Shown piece by piece: positions 6,581 through 14,549 of a DNA stretch of 18,745 nt (the first letter of the stretch is position 1; each line of letters begins with the position of its first letter). The position numbers and the translations under genes are program-made. The stretch covers positions 1 through 18,745 of the forward strand of contig UQVT01000019.1 in assembly GCA_900544465.1 (NCBI GenBank), written 5' to 3'. Under the pieces are notes generated by a model, which saw only the letters and a list, made by a program, of their open reading frames with translations, was not told the origin of the DNA and made no database searches. Source of the DNA: an uncultured Collinsella sp. (GTDB taxonomy: Bacteria > Actinomycetota > Coriobacteriia > Coriobacteriales > Coriobacteriaceae).

Positions 6581-8020
6581 ATGTCCGTTAACCCTGCTAG
6601 CGTCACCAACCCGCCTGCGCAGTTTCCCGAGGACTTTGTCTTTGGCGGCGCCACCGCTGCCTACCAGGTAGAGGGCGAGACCCGTACCCACGGTAAGGGC
6701 AAGGTTGCCTGGGACGACTTCCTGGAGGCCCAGGGGCGCTTCTCCCCCGATCCCGCTTCCGACTTCTACAACCAGTACCCCGTCGATTTGGAGCTGTGCG
6801 AGGAGTTCGGCATCAACGGCATTCGCCTCTCCATCGCCTGGAGCCGCATCTTTCCCAACGGTACCGGCGAAATCAACCCCGAGGGTGTCCAGTTCTATCA
6901 CGATCTCTTCGCCGAGTGCCATAAGCACCACGTTGAGCCGTTCGTCACGCTGCATCACTTTGACACGCCGCTGCCCCTCTTTGAGAAGGGCGATTTCCTC
7001 AACCGCGAGACCATCGACGCCTTTGTGGACTTTGCCACCTTCTGCTTTAAGGAGTACGCCGACCAGGTGACCTACTGGTTCACCTTTAACGAGATCTGGG
7101 CCGACGCCTCCAACACCTACATCGAGGGCACCTTCCCCGGTGGCGTCAAGGCGCATCTGGCCGAGGCCTTCCAGTGCGAGCACAACATGATGCTCGCCCA
7201 CGCCAAGGCCGTGCTGGCCTTCCACAACGGCGGCTTTAAGGGCAAGATCGGCGTCATTCAGTCGCTGGAGTTTAAGTATCCGCTCAACGAGAACGACCCC
7301 GCCGACATCAAAGCCGCCAACAACGAGCACGTGCTGCAAAACCAGTTTTTGCTCGACGCCACCTTCCGCGGCGACTATGCCCCCGACACCCTCGAGTGCG
7401 CCAACCGCCTGGCTGCCGTCTCGGGCGGCACCATCGAGATCCTGGACGAGGACCTCGAGATTATGCGCGAGGCCGCGCTCTACAACGACTACCTGGGCGT
7501 TAACAACTACCAGTGCCGCTTCTTGAAGGCTTACGATGGCGAGAACGACCTGCACCACAACGGTACGGGCGAGAAGGGCACCGGCCGCTGGCGCGTTAAG
7601 GGTATTGGCGAGCATGTGAACAAGCCTGGTGTCCCCACCACCGACTGGGACTGGATCATCTATCCCGAGGGCCTGTTCGATCTGCTCGTCTACATTAAGC
7701 AGCGCTACCCCAACTACAAGCAGATCTTCATCACCGAGAACGGCATGGGCTACAAGGACCCCTACAAGGACGGTTTTGTGGACGACCAGCCGCGCATCGA
7801 CTACATCGAGCAGCACCTGCGCTGGTTGCTCAAGGCCATGGAGGTTGGCGTCAACGTGGGCGGCTACTTCCTGTGGAGCCTGCAGGATCAGTTCTCCTGG
7901 ACCAATGGCTACAACAAGCGTTACGGCTTCTTCTACGTTGACTTTGAAACCCAGAAGCGCACGCCCAAGGCAAGCGCATACTGGTATAAGCACGTGGCGC
8001 AGACCCGTCGTCTGGACTAG
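6581..8020 (+). CDS. lacG: GH1 6-phospho-beta-galactosidase, module 1
   Basis: This cytoplasmic glycoside hydrolase family 1 enzyme would cleave the 6-phosphorylated galactoside delivered by the EIICB, releasing galactose-6-phosphate. From the ATG at 6581 it has 479 residues, close to LacG (~468). The acid/base glutamate is Glu171 in WFTFNEIW and the nucleophile is Glu386 in IFITENGMGYKD. The phosphate pocket SWTNGYNKRYG supplies Ser439, Lys446 and Tyr448, equivalent to Ser428, Lys435 and Tyr437 of lactococcal LacG. Trp next to the serine is, as I recall, typical of 6-phospho-galactosidases rather than 6-phospho-glucosidases. An in-frame ATG at 6518 would add 21 unlike residues spanning the hairpin, so 6581 is preferred, although its ribosome site is weak (GGA). 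It ends at the terminator at 8081. Confidence 0.93.
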   Translation: MSVNPASVTNPPAQFPEDFVFGGATAAYQVEGETRTHGKGKVAWDDFLEAQGRFSPDPASDFYNQYPVDLELCEEFGINGIRLSIAWSRIFPNGTGEINPEGVQFYHDLFAECHKHHVEPFVTLHHFDTPLPLFEKGDFLNRETIDAFVDFATFCFKEYADQVTYWFTFNEIWADASNTYIEGTFPGGVKAHLAEAFQCEHNMMLAHAKAVLAFHNGGFKGKIGVIQSLEFKYPLNENDPADIKAANNEHVLQNQFLLDATFRGDYAPDTLECANRLAAVSGGTIEILDEDLEIMREAALYNDYLGVNNYQCRFLKAYDGENDLHHNGTGEKGTGRWRVKGIGEHVNKPGVPTTDWDWIIYPEGLFDLLVYIKQRYPNYKQIFITENGMGYKDPYKDGFVDDQPRIDYIEQHLRWLLKAMEVGVNVGGYFLWSLQDQFSWTNGYNKRYGFFYVDFETQKRTPKASAYWYKHVAQTRRLD

Positions 8021-8080
8021 CGGCTTGCGACAAGCGGTTGGCGGAATTGCACCGCCCACATAACCTGTCCCCATTTCTCA

Positions 8081-8124
8081 GCCGGGGGCGGCACGTCACA
8101 CGGCGCGCCGCCCCCGGCCTTTTT
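8081..8124 (+). terminator. Intrinsic terminator of module 1
   Basis: A perfect 12-bp stem, GCCGGGGGCGGC (8081-8092) with GCCGCCCCCGGC (8107-8118), is followed by CTTTTT. It ends the EIICB-GH1 transcript before the hairpin repeats. Confidence 0.92.
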
Positions 8125-8140
8125 GGGCGGTTCGGGGTCT

Positions 8141-8286
8141 GTTTGTCTCAATCTGTAACATCTAGCCGAGTTTTTGGGTCCTAGCTGTTGCAGATTGAGA
8201 CGAACAGGATTGCTCTTTCCGAAGAATCTAAATCTGTAACACGTAGCCCGCTTTTGACCGTCTACCTGTTACAAATCGAGACAAAC
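8141..8286. repeat. Hairpin repeat cluster A (two units)
   Basis: Unit A1 spans 8141-8205. Its 20-bp arms, GTTTGTCTCAATCTGTAACA and its complement ending at 8205, pair with only two G-U-type exceptions. One unpaired base, CTAG/CTAG and a 15-nt loop follow inward. Unit A2 spans 8227-8286 with the same core spacing, TGTAACA-n-GTAG-15 nt-CTAC-n-TGTTACA. It uses a different loop class (CCCGCTTTTGACCGT against CCGAGTTTTTGGGTC). The cluster lies between the convergent 3' ends of module 1 and the module-2 repressor. There is no T-tract, and the real terminator for the plus strand lies before it. The 276-bp gap 8021-8296 otherwise contains only that terminator. Confidence 0.9.
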
Positions 8287-8296
8287 GGAGTAGGAC

Positions 8297-9325
8297 CTAA
8301 CCCCGTATGTCCCTAACAGTCGAGCGTTCGACCAGCGTGCTCGGCACATGAATCGCCTCGATAGACGAGCTCTCTCCAATCGCCGCCTCAAACGCAAGCT
8401 TACCGACACCGCGCAAATCAAATCGCAGCGTCGTCAGCCGATTGTGAGGAACAAGTCCCTCGAGTGCGTCGTCGATACCAACCACGCTCACGTCGTCGGG
8501 CACGGACAGGCCCGCGTTCTCGAGCGCGGCGATAACGCCCAGCGCCATCTGGTCATTTGCCGCAAGCACGGCAGTCGGCGCCTGCGACCCGCCGGCAAGC
8601 ACCTCGGCCGCAATCCGCTCGCCCATGGCGTACCCACTGTCCGCACTCCAATCGCCGCGCAGCATCGGAGCGGCATCGACATGAGCACGACCCAGCGTAT
8701 CGCGCCAACCGGCCTCACGAAAACGCGAGGAAATCGAGTTTTCCGGACCCGCCACAAACCGCATATTCGAGTGACCATGTTCCAGCAGATAATTGGTCAA
8801 CAGCTCGCACGAACCATACTGGTCGGAGTCGATCGTCGTGCAGCGCGGATGCGCATACATGGACAGGATGACCGTTCGCACTCCCGGCTGGGGAACAAAC
8901 TCCTCAAAATCGGGAGCCATGCGGTTCATGTTGAGAATCATGCCGTCGACGGGTCGCTCGACCATGCGGCGCGAGGCATCGGCAAGTGCATAGGGCTTGT
9001 CGCCGCCCATCTCGATCATAGTGACGGCAAAATCGTGCTCGCGCGCCGCTTGCATGATACCCTCGAGCGTCGCCAGGTTACCGACACGTGTGATGTTGTA
9101 CATGCACAGGCCAATAGAACGATACGACCCGCCGCGCAACGCCGCTCCAGCAAAATTGGGACGAAAGCCCAGCTCTTCCATGGCGGCCAGCACACGCTTG
9201 CGCGTCTTTTCCGTCACGTTGGGCATACCGTTGACCACGCGAGACACAGTCTGGCGGCTCACGCCAGCGAGCGCCGCAACCTCTGCCGCGCTCGCCGAAC
9301 GACCATTCCTTGTCTGCTGATCCAT
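8297..9325 (-). CDS. LacI-family transcriptional repressor, module 2
   Basis: This LacI/GalR repressor has 342 residues from the ATG at 9325. The helix-turn-helix is AAEVAALAGVSRQTVSRVVNG (residues ~13-33), with Arg24-Gln25 at the recognition-helix start, then the hinge FRPNFAGAALRGG. The sugar-sensing domain has VDGMILNMNR, LAANDQMALG and DVSVVGIDDA. The start is uncertain. A GTG at 9334 has AGG 5 nt upstream and may be the true start, while an ATG at 9382 lacks a ribosome site and overlaps the upstream promoter area. The gene diverges from the GH1-EIICB pair. An operator-like site at 9385-9402 suggests autorepression. No intrinsic terminator follows; its transcript would run into hairpin repeat cluster A. 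Confidence 0.92.
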   Translation of the reverse strand: MDQQTRNGRSASAAEVAALAGVSRQTVSRVVNGMPNVTEKTRKRVLAAMEELGFRPNFAGAALRGGSYRSIGLCMYNITRVGNLATLEGIMQAAREHDFAVTMIEMGGDKPYALADASRRMVERPVDGMILNMNRMAPDFEEFVPQPGVRTVILSMYAHPRCTTIDSDQYGSCELLTNYLLEHGHSNMRFVAGPENSISSRFREAGWRDTLGRAHVDAAPMLRGDWSADSGYAMGERIAAEVLAGGSQAPTAVLAANDQMALGVIAALENAGLSVPDDVSVVGIDDALEGLVPHNRLTTLRFDLRGVGKLAFEAAIGESSSIEAIHVPSTLVERSTVRDIRG

Positions 9326-9384
9326 GCCTTCCACGCTAACCTGCTTCCCAACTATTCCCCGCGCCCATGGCGCATCGTACATAC

Positions 9385-9402
9385 ATTGATAACGTGCTCA
9401 TG
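9385..9402. promoter_or_regulatory. Candidate autoregulatory LacI operator, module 2 (O3)
   Basis: ATTGATAACGTGCTCATG shares the 11-mer AACGTGCTCAT with operator O1 and fits the common scaffold with two mismatches. It lies just upstream of the repressor gene. Confidence 0.55.
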
Positions 9403-9447
9403 ATACCCGAGCCATATACCACAACATGAAAACTTCTGTCAATCAAA

Positions 9448-9464
9448 ACCGCTTACCGAACAAA
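9448..9464. promoter_or_regulatory. Common upstream motif ACCGCTTACCG-AACAAA, module 2
   Basis: ACCGCTTACCGAACAAA is the module-2 version of the motif shared by all five control regions. Downstream it continues as ATACAACCGTTCGCGG, which resembles the GAACAAATACCGTTTACGG stretch upstream of lacA. Confidence 0.4.
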
Positions 9465-9516
9465 TACAACCGTTCGCGGCTGTTTGAAGTTGTTTTGTTT
9501 CTATACATCCCAGCCG

Positions 9517-9534
9517 GATGTTAACGTGCTCATT
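9517..9534. promoter_or_regulatory. LacI-type operator, module 2 (O1)
   Basis: GATGTTAACGTGCTCATT fits the scaffold with one mismatch at the outer base. The next copy (9539-9556) lies exactly 22 bp further on, two helical turns, so both would face the same side of the helix. Confidence 0.75.
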
Positions 9535-9538
9535 GTCA

Positions 9539-9556
9539 AATGTTCACGTGCTCATT
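9539..9556. promoter_or_regulatory. LacI-type operator, module 2 (O2)
   Basis: AATGTTCACGTGCTCATT fits AATGnnnACGTnnnCATT exactly and repeats the module-2 arm GTGCTCATT. The region to 9675 is the GH1 leader. It also holds ACAATATCGAACA (9640-9652), 13 bases identical to part of the EIIA control region. I could not assign a clear -10/-35 pair here. Confidence 0.75.
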
Positions 9557-9660
9557 TTGGTTCTAATCATTTTAAGATAGTGTTTATCGGGCTTTTTCAC
9601 CGCTGAACGCTAACCAGGGAGCCTCCTGAGCGCAAACGCACAATATCGAACAGCGAGACG

Positions 9661-9666
9661 AGAGGG
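9661..9666 (+). promoter_or_regulatory. Shine-Dalgarno sequence fixing the module-2 GH1 start
   Basis: AGAGGG lies 9 nt before the ATG at 9676 but only 3 nt before an ATG at 9670. The spacing favours 9676. Confidence 0.55.
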
Positions 9667-9675
9667 TGTATGCAT

Positions 9676-11118
9676 ATGTCTTTGCTAAACCGCGTACAGC
9701 AGCTGCCGAAGGGCTTTGTTTGGGGCGCCGCAACCGCCGCGTACCAAACGGAAGGTTCCACGAAGGTGGCAGGCAAGGGTAAGACCATGTGGGACGATTA
9801 CCTTGTCGCCCAGGGTCGCTTTTTGCCCGACCCGGCCAGTGATTTCTACAACCGCTACGAGGAGGATATCCGCCTTTCTGCCGAGCATGGACTCAACGCC
9901 ATTCGTGTGTCCATCGCCTGGACCCGCATCTTCCCCAACGGCGACGATGCCGAACCCCTCGCCGAGGGCGTTAAGCACTACCACGAGCTGTTCGCCTGCT
10001 GCAAAAAGTATGGCGTCGAGCCCTATGTGTCCCTGCATCACTTTGACTCCCCCGCCGCCCTGTTCAACCAGGGCGACTGGCTCAACCGCAAGACCGTCGA
10101 CGCCTATGTGCGCTATGCCGAGTTCTGCTTCCGCGAGTTCCGCGAGGTCAAGAATTGGTTCACCATCAACGAGCTCATCAGCCTCTCGCACTCCCAATAC
10201 ATCCAAGGCAACTTCCCGCCCAACCATCACTTTGATGTGACGAGCGGCATCCAGAGCCAGCACAACGAGCTCGTTGCCCACGCCCGCGCCGTCAACCTGT
10301 ATAAGGATCTTGACGAGACCGAGCACCTGGGCGGACGCATTGGCATGGTCAACGTCCTGACGCCGGCATATCCTGCCACCGACTCGCCCGCCGACCAGCA
10401 CGCCGCCGACCTGTACAACGCCTTCTACACCGACTTCATCATGGACGGCGCCTTCCTGGGTCACTACTCCGCGCGCACCCTCTCACTCATCAACGAGATT
10501 CTGCGTGCCAACAACGCCACACTTACGGTTGAGGACAGCGACATGGAGGAGCTCGCCAAGGCGGCGCCCCGCAACGATATGTTCGGCCTCAACTACTATC
10601 AGTCGGCGTTTATCGCCGCCTACGATGGCGAGTCAACCAACAGCTTTAACGGCACCGGAGACAAGGGCACCTCGTGCTTTAAGTTTAAGGGCGTCGGGCA
10701 GCAGGTCGATATGCCGGGTATCCCCACCACCGACTGGGATTGGCTCATCTACCCGCAAGGCCTCTACGACACGCTCAAGCACATCAGCGCCACCTATCCC
10801 AACCTCCCCGTCATCTATATCACCGAAAACGGCCTGGGCCACAAGGACCCCGAGCCCGACGCAAACGGCATCGTCGCCGATCCCGAGCGCATCGACTTTG
10901 TCGACCAGCACATGGAGAAGGTGCTCCAGGCGCGCGCCGAGGGCGTCGACGTCCAGGGCTACTTTATCTGGAGCCTGCAGGACCAGTTCTCGTGGGCCAA
11001 TGGCTATAACAAGCGCTACGGCCTGTTCTACATCGACTTCGACACGCAAAAACGCTACATCAAGCAGTCGGCACTCTGGTACAAGGAGCTCGCCGACACT
11101 ATGGCGGACGCGCAGTAG
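9676..11118 (+). CDS. lacG: GH1 6-phospho-beta-galactosidase, module 2 (divergent paralogue)
   Basis: This is a GH1 phospho-glycosidase of 480 residues from the preferred ATG at 9676. The acid/base glutamate is Glu166 in WFTINELI (NEL instead of the NEI of the other two copies). The nucleophile is Glu384 in IYITENGLGHKD. The phosphate pocket SWANGYNKRYG provides Ser439, Lys446 and Tyr448, with Trp after the serine, so a 6-phospho-galactoside substrate is likely. It is clearly more distant from copies 1 and 3 than they are from each other, notably at the N-terminus (LPKGFVWGAATAAYQTEGST) and around residues 166-200, so its aglycone preference may differ. It is the first gene of its unit, 176 bp before the EIICB. 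That gap contains only a weak hairpin. Confidence 0.9.
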   Translation: MSLLNRVQQLPKGFVWGAATAAYQTEGSTKVAGKGKTMWDDYLVAQGRFLPDPASDFYNRYEEDIRLSAEHGLNAIRVSIAWTRIFPNGDDAEPLAEGVKHYHELFACCKKYGVEPYVSLHHFDSPAALFNQGDWLNRKTVDAYVRYAEFCFREFREVKNWFTINELISLSHSQYIQGNFPPNHHFDVTSGIQSQHNELVAHARAVNLYKDLDETEHLGGRIGMVNVLTPAYPATDSPADQHAADLYNAFYTDFIMDGAFLGHYSARTLSLINEILRANNATLTVEDSDMEELAKAAPRNDMFGLNYYQSAFIAAYDGESTNSFNGTGDKGTSCFKFKGVGQQVDMPGIPTTDWDWLIYPQGLYDTLKHISATYPNLPVIYITENGLGHKDPEPDANGIVADPERIDFVDQHMEKVLQARAEGVDVQGYFIWSLQDQFSWANGYNKRYGLFYIDFDTQKRYIKQSALWYKELADTMADAQ

Positions 11119-11168
11119 CGCATCGCCTCGCTTTCCCCCGAGAAGGGAGCGGCCCTATGCGATACAAA

Positions 11169-11196
11169 CCCAGCCGCCCCCCTCTCTCCCCCTGGG
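11169..11196 (+). other. Weak intercistronic hairpin, module 2
   Basis: CCCAG (11169-11173) can pair with CTGGG (11192-11196) around an 18-nt pyrimidine-rich loop. It sits in the GH1-EIICB gap where modules 1 and 3 have stronger hairpins. A 5-bp stem alone is weak evidence. Confidence 0.2.
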
Positions 11197-11294
11197 ACCG
11201 GCCCCGCCTGCACCCGGGCTTTTAGCAAGCGGGAGACCATATAGGTTTTCAACGTCCATGCCATTAAGATTTCATGCAAAGAGGAGCGTGAACT

Positions 11295-13055
11295 ATGGAA
11301 TCGATCGTTAAGTTCTTGGAGAAAGGTCAGCCGTACTTCGACAAGGTCTCTAAGAACATCTACCTTCAGGCCATTAAAGACGGCTTTTTGGCAGCAATGC
11401 CCATCATCCTGTCTTCTTCTGTCTTCCTGCTTATTTCGACCCTGCCGGGCGTTGTCGCCACGGTCGGCGGCTTTACGCTGCCCGACTGGTGGAACGTCGA
11501 CGTCGTGAACTTCTGCAACAAGGTTTACAACTTCACGATGGGCGTCGTGGGCATCATGGTCGCCGGCACCACCGCAAGCGCGCTGACCGGCTCCAAGAAC
11601 CGCCGCATGCCTGCCGGCAAGGCCATCAACGCCACGAGCACCATGGTCGCCGCCATGTGCGCTATGCTCATCTTGGCCGTTACCCAGACGAGTGCCAAGA
11701 TCGACGGCGCCGATGTCTCGGTGTTCTTTACCGACAACATGGGCACCAAGGGCCTGCTGAGCTCCTTTGTCGCCGCATTTGCCACGGTCAACATCTATGC
11801 CTTCTGCATTAAGCGAGACATCACCATCAAGCTGCCCAAAGAAGTCCCCGGCGCCATCGCCCAGAACTTCCGCGACATCTTCGCCTTCAGCTTCTCCATC
11901 CTGTTTGTCGCCGTCATCGACGTTATCTGCCGCACCTGCTTGGCCGTCCCGTTTGCCAACGTCATCTCCACGCTGGTGAGCCCGCTGTTCGCCGCTGCCG
12001 ATTCCTACGCCGGCCTCGCCCTCATCTGGTTCATGATCCCTCTGTTCTGGTTCATGGGCATCCACGGCCCCTCGGTCGTTAAGCCTGCCCTCAACGCCGC
12101 GCTGTTTGGCAACATCACTACCAACCTCGCCACGCTGCAGGCCGGCGGTCACCCCGCCCTCGCCCTGACCGAAAACTTCGGTAACTACATCGGCGAACTC
12201 GGCGGCACCGGCGCCACGTTCATTGTCCCGATTATCTTCCTGCTCTTTATGCGCTCCAAGCAGCTCAAGGCCGTCGGCAAAGCCTCTGTCGTGCCCGTGA
12301 TGTTCGCCGTCAACGAGCCGCTGCTGTTCGCCGCGCCCATCATCCTCAACCCGTACTTCCTGATCCCGTTCCTGTTTGCCCCCGTGGCCAACGTCCTCAT
12401 TGGTAAGTTCTTCATCGACTTTTTGGGCATGAACGGCTTTATCTATGCCATGCCGTGGGCACTCCCCGGACCGATCGGCACCTTCATCGACACCAACTTC
12501 CAGCCGATCTCTCTGGTCCTGGTTGTCGTCCTGCTGGTCGTTGACTTCTTGATCTACTACCCGTTCTGCAAGGCCTACGACAACGTCCTGTGCAAGCAGG
12601 AGGCCGAGACCCTGGCCGAAGAAGAGGCCGAGGGGACCAAGGCCGTCAAGACCGCTGCCGCCCCCGCCGTTGAGGCTCCTGTTGTCGAGACCGCTTCTGC
12701 CACTGAGGCCTCCGCAGCTCCGTCCGCCCTTAAGGGCAAGGATCTGAGGGTTCTGGTTCTGTGCGCTGGCGCCGGCACCTCTGCACTGCTCGCCAACGCG
12801 CTTAAGGAAGGCGCCGACGAGCTGGGCATCGACATTACCGCCAACGCCGGTGCCTACGGCAGCCACTACGCCATCATGGACCAGTACAACGTCATCGTCC
12901 TGGCTCCGCAGGTTCGCACCTATTACAACGAGATGAAGGCCGACACCGACCGCCTGGGCATCACGCTGCTGTCGCCCAAGGGCAAACAGTACATCGACCT
13001 CACTAAGGATCCCAAGGGTGCCGTCGCCTGGATCGAGGAAAACCTCGAGGCATAA
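11295..13055 (+). CDS. lacE: PTS lactose-family EIICB permease, module 2
   Basis: This 586-residue fused EIIC-EIIB permease has an EIIC part (~1-428) with FWFMGIHGPSVVKP, GGTGATF and the signature NEPLLFAAPIILNP (Asn340, Glu341). A Glu/Ala/Pro/Val-rich linker (~429-480) precedes EIIB, where Cys490 in VLVLCAGAGTSALLANAL is the phosphorylation site. Its EIIB is close to that of module 3 and unlike that of module 1. The start has GAGGAG 8 nt upstream. It is second in its unit, after the GH1 gene, the reverse of modules 1 and 3. No EIIA domain is present. The substrate is a galactoside by context, but the exact sugar cannot be read from sequence. Confidence 0.93.
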   Translation: MESIVKFLEKGQPYFDKVSKNIYLQAIKDGFLAAMPIILSSSVFLLISTLPGVVATVGGFTLPDWWNVDVVNFCNKVYNFTMGVVGIMVAGTTASALTGSKNRRMPAGKAINATSTMVAAMCAMLILAVTQTSAKIDGADVSVFFTDNMGTKGLLSSFVAAFATVNIYAFCIKRDITIKLPKEVPGAIAQNFRDIFAFSFSILFVAVIDVICRTCLAVPFANVISTLVSPLFAAADSYAGLALIWFMIPLFWFMGIHGPSVVKPALNAALFGNITTNLATLQAGGHPALALTENFGNYIGELGGTGATFIVPIIFLLFMRSKQLKAVGKASVVPVMFAVNEPLLFAAPIILNPYFLIPFLFAPVANVLIGKFFIDFLGMNGFIYAMPWALPGPIGTFIDTNFQPISLVLVVVLLVVDFLIYYPFCKAYDNVLCKQEAETLAEEEAEGTKAVKTAAAPAVEAPVVETASATEASAAPSALKGKDLRVLVLCAGAGTSALLANALKEGADELGIDITANAGAYGSHYAIMDQYNVIVLAPQVRTYYNEMKADTDRLGITLLSPKGKQYIDLTKDPKGAVAWIEENLEA

Positions 13056-13087
13056 GACGCTGACACCACCTGCCGCTTGCAGACAAT

Positions 13088-13130
13088 AAATGGCCCGTGC
13101 ATCGATGTGTGATGCGCGGGCCATTTTGTT
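13088..13130 (+). terminator. Intrinsic terminator of module 2
   Basis: The stem AAATGGCCCG-t-GCAT (13088-13102) pairs with ATGC-g-CGGGCCATTT (13112-13126) through one G-U pair. It is followed by TTTTGTTT. The A-run on its left could also serve the opposite strand. Confidence 0.88.
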
Positions 13131-13150
13131 TAGACCGCACCCGTCCTCCT

Positions 13151-13375
13151 GTTCATCTCAATCTGTAACATCTAGCCGAGTTTTTCGGTCCTAGCTGTTA
13201 CAGATCGAGATGAACGCACAGGCCAAGCCGAAAATCTCAATCTGTAACATGTAGACCACTTTTGACCGCTTAGACGTTACAGATCGAGACAAACGGAATA
13301 TACCGGACCGAATTGTCTAAATCTGTAACAACTAGCTGAGATTTTCGGCCCTACCTGTTACAGATTTAGACGAAC
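13151..13375. repeat. Hairpin repeat cluster B (three units)
   Basis: Units lie at 13151-13215 (B1), 13235-13294 (B2) and 13313-13375 (B3). B1 has arms GTTCATCTCAATCTGTAACA and TGTTACAGATCGAGATGAAC with a single mismatch. B3 has TCTAAATC facing GATTTAGA where cluster A has TCTCAATC facing GATTGAGA, a compensatory C-G to A-T change. All three keep the 39-bp core with a 15-nt loop. B1 and B3 carry the CCGAG-type loop and B2 the ACTTTTGACCG-type loop; the inner stem of B2 has decayed. The cluster fills the space between the convergent ends of the module-2 EIICB and the module-3 repressor. The 333-bp gap 13056-13388 otherwise holds only the terminator. Confidence 0.9.
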
Positions 13376-13388
13376 AGGCCGAGCACGT

Positions 13389-14390
13389 CTACGCCCGCAG
13401 GTCTTTCACGCTGGAACGCTCGACCAGCACACCCGAGACAAGCGTACGGCTTCTGGAGCTCGGGGCTTCCAGACCTGCGACGACCTCGTTAAGCGCACGG
13501 ACGCCCAGCTCGCGGTGGCGAAACTTCACCGACGTCAGAATCGAGTTGGGAATCGTCTTGTAAAGCTCGTCATCAAAGCCGATCACGGACACATCATCGG
13601 GCACACTCAGACCCTTGTCACGTAGAGCCATCATCACGCCGTTTGCCATGCAGTCGTTAGCAGCGAGGACCGCCGTGCAATCGGGTTTATCGGCAAGCAC
13701 AAGGCCCGCGGCATAGCCGCTATCCGCATTCCAATCGCCTTGCAGAGGCTCGGGCGGCTCAATGCCACGCGCCTCGAGTGCCGCACGCCAACCTTTCATA
13801 CGACACTGGCTCGACAGCGACTCTTTCTTACCAGAGACGAAGTACACGTTCTTGTGCCCGCGATTTAAGAAGTACTCGCACGCCATGCGCGCGCCACCCT
13901 CTTGATCGTCACTGACGGTAGAGCAGGTAGGATGCTCCATCGGCGTGATAATCACCGTCTTGAGGTCCTTCGGTGCCTCAAAGGTATCAAAGTCATCGAC
14001 CATCTGACGCAGGTTGAAGATCATGCCATCAACAGGCAGCTGCGACATCCTGCGCGCCGCTTCGGCAAGGGTCATCTTCTCCCCCGCGCGCTTCTTAATC
14101 ATCGTGAGCGCAAAGCCGCGTTCTTCGGCGGCATCGGCGATACCGTCAATCATGTCCACGGCGCCGCCCGACAAGTGGAACATCACCACGCCGATGCACC
14201 CGTAACGGCCTAACTTGAGTGAACGCGCGGCAAAGTTGGCTCGAAACCCGAGCGCCTCCATTGCGGAATGGACCTTATCGCGTGTCGACTCTCGCACGCT
14301 ATCGGGCTCATTGATCACGCGCGACACCGTCTTGAGAGAAACGCCCGCGGCAACTGCCACATCATTCATTGAGACATTTTTCTTGTCCAT
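13389..14390 (-). CDS. LacI-family transcriptional repressor, module 3
   Basis: This LacI/GalR repressor has 333 residues from the ATG at 14390. The helix-turn-helix is MNDVAVAAGVSLKTVSRVIN (residues 8-27), with Leu19-Lys20 opening the recognition helix, then the hinge FRANFAARSLKLG. The sensing domain includes VDGMIFNLRQ, LAANDCMANG and DVSVIGFDDE. A GTG at 14399 is 5 nt after GGAG and is a good alternative start adding three residues. The frame extends further up to 14468 without a ribosome site. It diverges from the module-3 EIICB-GH1 pair, and two strong operators lie between them. No operator near its own start was found, unlike modules 1 and 2. Downstream lies hairpin cluster B rather than a terminator. 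Confidence 0.92.
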   Translation of the reverse strand: MDKKNVSMNDVAVAAGVSLKTVSRVINEPDSVRESTRDKVHSAMEALGFRANFAARSLKLGRYGCIGVVMFHLSGGAVDMIDGIADAAEERGFALTMIKKRAGEKMTLAEAARRMSQLPVDGMIFNLRQMVDDFDTFEAPKDLKTVIITPMEHPTCSTVSDDQEGGARMACEYFLNRGHKNVYFVSGKKESLSSQCRMKGWRAALEARGIEPPEPLQGDWNADSGYAAGLVLADKPDCTAVLAANDCMANGVMMALRDKGLSVPDDVSVIGFDDELYKTIPNSILTSVKFRHRELGVRALNEVVAGLEAPSSRSRTLVSGVLVERSSVKDLRA

Positions 14391-14472
14391 CGTTGCCACT
14401 ACTTCTCCAGTCGGTTTTGCATCGCTTGTTTTTTGTGTTCTAGCATACACTACCTGCCCAACTGACAAATCA

Positions 14473-14489
14473 ACCGTTTACCGGACAAT
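14473..14489. promoter_or_regulatory. Common upstream motif ACCGTTTACCG-GACAAT, module 3
   Basis: ACCGTTTACCGGACAAT is the module-3 version of the shared motif, followed by ATCGACCG. It lies upstream of the module-specific operators, as in modules 1 and 2. Confidence 0.4.
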
Positions 14490-14529
14490 ATCGACCGCTC
14501 ACCCGTATATCCTTGTTGCTCTTCCAAAA

Positions 14530-14547
14530 ATGTCTTACGTTGTCATT
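14530..14547. promoter_or_regulatory. LacI-type operator, module 3 (O1)
   Basis: ATGTCTTACGTTGTCATT keeps the ACGT centre and the module-3 arm TGTCATT, while the left AATG is displaced by one base. It lies 23 bp from the perfect palindrome O2. Confidence 0.65.
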
Positions 14548-14549
14548 AA

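Noticed and set aside
8141..8286. Repeats as ordinary intrinsic terminators
   Set aside because: No T-tract follows any unit on either strand, and a strong terminator already precedes each cluster on the plus strand. A different role in read-through control remains possible.
9326..9382. Upstream ATG (9382) as the module-2 repressor start
   Set aside because: It has no ribosome site, adds residues unlike the LacI N-terminus, and would place the start beside the operator-like site at 9385-9402.
11055..13124. Very long open frame antisense to the module-2 EIICB
   Set aside because: It is a mirror of the codon pattern of a GC-rich real gene. The translation is low-complexity Gly/Asp/Glu/Val-rich and has no ribosome site or family motif. 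The same applies to long antisense frames at 5060-6325, 6563-8074, 9685-10464, 14729-15517 and 15911-17485.
14391..14528. A third operator next to the module-3 repressor start
   Set aside because: No sequence here fits AATGnnnACGTnnnCATT within two mismatches. TTGTCCATCGTTGCCACT at about 14384 was considered, but it lacks the ACGT centre.
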